NCBI GenBank assembly: GCA_017442645.1
Contig: JAFRZH010000004.1
Location: 1 to 8,803, forward strand
Origin: a bacterium
GTDB taxonomy: Bacteria > Patescibacteria > JAEDAM01 > Absconditabacterales > Absconditicoccaceae
Reading direction: 5' to 3'
DNA: 8,803 bases
Below the pieces are notes generated by a model that worked only from the letters and a program-made list of their open reading frames with translations, was not told the origin of the DNA and ran no database searches. Each line of letters begins with the position of its first letter. The first letter of the stretch is position 1. This document shows, one piece after another, positions 6,633-8,803 of this stretch. The translations under genes and the position numbers were made by a program.

Positions 6633-7781
6633 TTAAAATCCAAACAATCCACAAGGATCCCATTTTTCTTTGAGGACTTGAAATTGAGATTTTTCTTCTT
6701 CGGAAAGATACTCTTGTTTTTTCTTTCCGATTCCATGTTCTCCAGAGACTTTTCCTCAAAGATTTTGCACAAGTTGGTACATCTCATGCATCAAATCTTT
6801 CTGTGAATCATTAAAATGAGGATGCAAAACTCCGATTCCAATATGTCCATACACTAAAATTTCATGGTCTTCACATCGTTGCAAAAATTCCATTTCATGA
6901 TCGTGAAGTTCGGGATCTTCGATTTGAGGGAAACCGGCATTCACACAAACGGCATAACACGCATCTCTTTTGGATCGAATCTGCTGAATTTGCTCTGGGT
7001 CCGTAATCTCTCCGTCGATATCATTTTCAAACTCGATAATCAAGACGTATTTTTTCTCTCGTCCAAGAAGAGTCGCAACTTGAGGACTGATAAGTTCCAT
7101 TGCTGAAAGATCAGATTTTTTTTCTTTTTTTCGTTTTTCCCCTTCTGCTAATACTTCAGAAAATTTTTCAAAAGTTTTAAAAATCAGACTCTTCTTCGTG
7201 GGAAGCTCGATTATCTTCAAGGTTGCCGAGACAACGATCCCCAATCTCCCTTCCGCTCCGAAGAAATCCTTCGCCTCAGTCTGAGAAAGCGTTTGGATTT
7301 GGATTTCACCTTGAGAAGAAACGGTCAAGATTTCCAGTTTTTCCACTCGGTTTTCCATTTTCCCATATTTAATTGCTCTCATTCCTGCTCCATTGGTTGC
7401 GATCATTCCTCCAATCTGTGCTGCTTGATGAGATCAAAGCTGAACAGGGAAATATAAATTCAAAGGTTTCAGTTTCGCATTAATTTCATCGGTCGTCAAG
7501 CCAGGTTCCACGGTCAAAGAAGTAGGAGTTTGAGCAAGAATTTTATTCATCTTGGAAAGATCCACGATCAAAGTATTTTGATTGGGAAGACAGTTTCCAA
7601 CAAGGTTTGTCCCTCCTCCCCTACAAATAATTTTTTTCTTCGCTTGAAACGCTTTTTCAACGATTTCGATGAGATCGTTTTTATTGCTCGGGAAAAAGAT
7701 TTCCGTCTGTGCAGAATTCTCTAGATGCGAGGCGTCATGATTGTAAATAAAACTGTGATGAGGATCCGTGTATGATTGCAT
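6633..7781 (-). CDS. FAD-linked oxidase, GlcD/D-lactate dehydrogenase type (short form)
   Basis: 382 aa, ATG 7781 to TAA 6635-6633, joined across TGA-Gly codons at 7434 and 6756. N-terminal FAD-binding domain of the VAO/PCMH family: PP-loop RGGGTNLVGN (54-63), IVDLSKMNKI, VEPG, then LGSHQAAQIGGMIATNGAG (115-133), where TGA encodes the conserved Gly116, and DFFGAEGRLGI. The C-terminal FAD-oxidase domain is compact; it keeps GHIGIGVLHPHF, corresponding to the usual GHxGDGNxH metal/substrate motif, and ends with GGKVSGEHGIGKKK (342-355), whose first Gly is TGA, and WDPxGLF. Family members oxidise 2-hydroxy acids (D-lactate, glycolate) and pass electrons to quinone or a partner. At 382 aa it is shorter than the usual 450-480, and there is no Fe-S domain. 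The replaced Asp and Asn of the GDGN motif raise doubt about the usual substrate. Transcribed alone; cytoplasmic or peripheral membrane. Confidence 0.9.
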
Positions 7782-7809
7782 AAGTCAAAAAAGAGGATAA
7801 ATCAGATTT

Positions 7810-7837
7810 TTTATACCGTTTTGGATAAAAATTTCAA
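7810..7837 (-). promoter_or_regulatory. Promoter of the FAD oxidase gene
   Basis: Minus strand: TTGAAA (7837-7832), 16-nt spacer, TATAAA (7815-7810), 28 nt before ATG 7781. It overlaps a copy of AAAAATCTGA (7811-7802, minus). Confidence 0.55.
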
Positions 7838-7898
7838 AGAAAGAATGCCCCTTTCGATGATTCTTTAACCCCAATATTGAGAAAAAGTTTTCCAAAAA

Positions 7899-7926
7899 TT
7901 GACAAAAAAAAAAAAACGTTTATAAT
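7899..7926 (+). promoter_or_regulatory. Consensus promoter of the 230-aa gene
   Basis: TTGACA (7899-7904), 16-nt spacer that begins with a run of A, TATAAT (7921-7926). The leader TTTTATTTTTTAAA (7936-7949) is identical to that of the gene at 5553 and lies 9 nt after the -10. A weak purine-rich stretch (AAGAAACGAAA) precedes ATG 7965. Confidence 0.85.
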
Positions 7927-7964
7927 CGTAGTAGATTTTATTTTTTAAATCATAAGAAACGAAA

Positions 7965-8657
7965 ATGAATGTAAACACAAAAGAAATTCCTTTTCAAAAA
8001 GGGGAATTACCAGAAATGAATATGATTCAAAAGAATACTAAAGAAAATCTCTTTGAAAATATTCAACCAAGTGACCGAGAGAATCCAAAATATCGAGAAA
8101 CGCGAAGTTCACAACCTATAGGACTTGAAAATGATGCAAAAATGAATGCGATTTTTCAAAATGTGGTCTATGGAGAAGGACCTAAAGAAAACTACACAAC
8201 ATTTCAATTCCAACGTCAAGAAGATATCGGAGAAGACGAAAAATCTGCTATAAGAAAAGTATTTGTTACTTTTTCTGATGATCAGAGACATGACATAAAT
8301 AGATGGATTTATCTCGATAAAAAAACATGAGCATATTGTGGAATTGAAGAACCTAGAGAGGATCCTATAGACTGACCAAGAGAATATCCTGGAGCTGTAC
8401 AAGGAAGATGACTTTGAGAGATAAATTTTCGTAAGCAATATCGTTTTATTCATTATTCAAAGAGAGACAATCTCTATCTTCTTAATGGGATGACTGGAGA
8501 AAAAATGCCTTTTAATCAAAAAACTGATAAAATTATTTTGATAGATAAAGAAACGTGAGAAGAATTTACAGATACCAAACAAGATTTATCAAAAAATGGA
8601 GAAATAGATCTTTCAGCATATGAATTAAAAGTCATGAAGAAAGAAGAAAAAATGTAG
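7965..8657 (+). CDS. Unrecognised 230-aa hydrophilic protein
   Basis: ATG 7965 to TAG 8655-8657, with five TGA-Gly codons (8328, 8373, 8409, 8415, 8556). No family recognised. Residues 1-55 are polar, Asn/Glu/Lys-rich and probably disordered. From about residue 75 it is mixed alpha/beta with FQFQRQEDIGEDEK, then VFVTFSDDQRHDINRWIYLD. A Gly/Pro-rich turn region at 122-152 carries four of the TGA codons (PREDPIDGPREYPGAVQGRG). A beta-rich part follows (YRFIHYSKRDNLYLLNGMTG, ILIDKETGEEFT). No signal peptide or membrane helix. It is the only gene here ending in TAG, and its stop abuts what may be the end of an insertion sequence, so the C-terminus could be truncated or replaced. Same promoter and leader as the 337-aa gene. 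Confidence 0.8.
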
Positions 8658-8748
8658 TTAAGTGTAGTTTCAAAAATCAAGTGCAATAAATATGCAAATA
8701 ATACAATTATGAATTGTATTCATTTTGAGTATATAGCAATAATATTCA
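8658..8748. other. AT-rich spacer, possible IS terminal region
   Basis: Between the 230-aa gene and the transposase tail. It contains TTAAGTGTAGTTTC followed by AAAAATCAAGTGCAA (8658-8686), which could be the terminal inverted repeat of the element encoding the transposase. The other end lies outside, so this cannot be confirmed. A small hairpin at 8700-8720 follows. Confidence 0.35.
8700..8720. terminator. Possible weak terminator hairpin
   Basis: AATACAATT (8700-8708), loop ATG, AATTGTATT (8712-8720): a perfect 9-bp, nearly all A-T stem followed by CATTTTGA. The T-tract is poor on both strands. It could end the 230-aa gene or the transposase transcript. Confidence 0.4.
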
Positions 8749-8803
8749 CTAAATGATATAGCATTTTTGTATATGTTCTTCAAACACCTTTTGAGGAGTT
8801 TCA
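8749..8803 (-). CDS. C-terminal tail of a probable IS30-type transposase (partial)
   Basis: Only the last 17 codons are in the window: ETPQKVFEEHIQKCYII, then TAG at 8751-8749. The 'TPxxVF' wording close to the C-terminus is typical of IS30-family transposases (after 'RPRKxLGxxTPxEVF'). The peptide is short, so the family call is tentative, and the reading frame itself is supported only by this match and by the absence of stops up to the edge. Confidence 0.45.
   Translation of the reverse strand, partial: ETPQKVFEEHIQKCYII

Noticed and set aside
8109..8453. Minus-strand open frame of 114 codons
   Set aside because: Antisense to the 230-aa gene; composition is Ser/Phe/Ile-rich shadow type, and the plus frame has a consensus promoter.
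8782..8801. Hairpin AAACACCT-TTTG-AGGAGTTT at the right edge
   Set aside because: It has an A-A mismatch, the T-tract would be outside the window, and the sequence reads better as the coding end of a transposase.
1..8803. TGA as tryptophan (code 4) or as selenocysteine
   Set aside because: TGA falls on conserved glycines, Trp is encoded by TGG, and TGAs are far too many and lack SECIS-like structures.
1..8803. CRISPR array, tRNA or rRNA genes
   Set aside because: No regularly spaced repeats, cloverleaf with a TTCRA arm, or rRNA-like conserved segments were seen by eye; a covariance-model scan was not possible.

Overview
The window comes from an AT-rich bacterium that reads UGA as glycine (translation table 25). 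This code is known from the candidate phyla Absconditabacteria (SR1) and Gracilibacteria of the CPR/Patescibacteria, so the organism very likely belongs to one of these; the window does not say which. Under the standard code most genes here look shattered. With TGA read as Gly they become seven clean reading frames, or eight counting a small TGA-free gene. About 36 in-frame TGAs are used. Several fall on family-invariant glycines: the Gly before GKVSGEHG and the Gly of 'GSHQAAQIGG' in the FAD oxidase, and the Gly of the 'SGSS' motif in the AAA ATPase. TGG is used separately for Trp. Real stops are TAA or TAG only.

Layout, left to right. (1) 1-1586, minus: a secreted or surface protein with signal peptide, Cys cluster and Rib/Ig-like beta domains, running off the left edge. 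(2) 1587-1899: AT-rich intergenic DNA with its promoter. (3) 1900-2184, plus: an orphan IS1/InsA-type zinc-finger + HTH protein, immediately followed by (4) 2211-3032, plus: a ZIP-family metal transporter. (5) A strong bidirectional terminator, then (6) 3111-3713, minus: an RBBP9/YdeN-type alpha/beta hydrolase. (7) 3846-4004, plus: the C-terminal remnant of an AAA/DUF4143-type ATPase. (8) 4148-5332, minus: an intact AAA ATPase of the same superfamily. (9) 5333-5552: a divergent regulatory region rich in repeats. (10) 5553-6566, plus: an unrecognised 337-aa protein. (11) 6633-7781, minus: a short GlcD/D-lactate-dehydrogenase-type FAD oxidase. (12) 7965-8657, plus: an unrecognised 230-aa protein. 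(13) 8749-8803, minus: the last 17 codons of what looks like an IS30-type transposase entering from the right.

The genes do not form one pathway; most are single units in convergent or divergent pairs. What ties the window together is its regulatory DNA. Two copies of a 55-bp repeat (51/55 identical) sit between convergent genes, and each looks like a ready-made bidirectional terminator: one hairpin plus T-tract facing each way. Three genes (the surface protein and the two unknown proteins) share a TTGACA promoter followed at fixed distance by a nearly identical U-rich leader (TTTTATTT..TTTAAA). A 10-mer, AAAAATCTGA, occurs six times, far more than composition suggests. No tRNA, rRNA or CRISPR array is visible.
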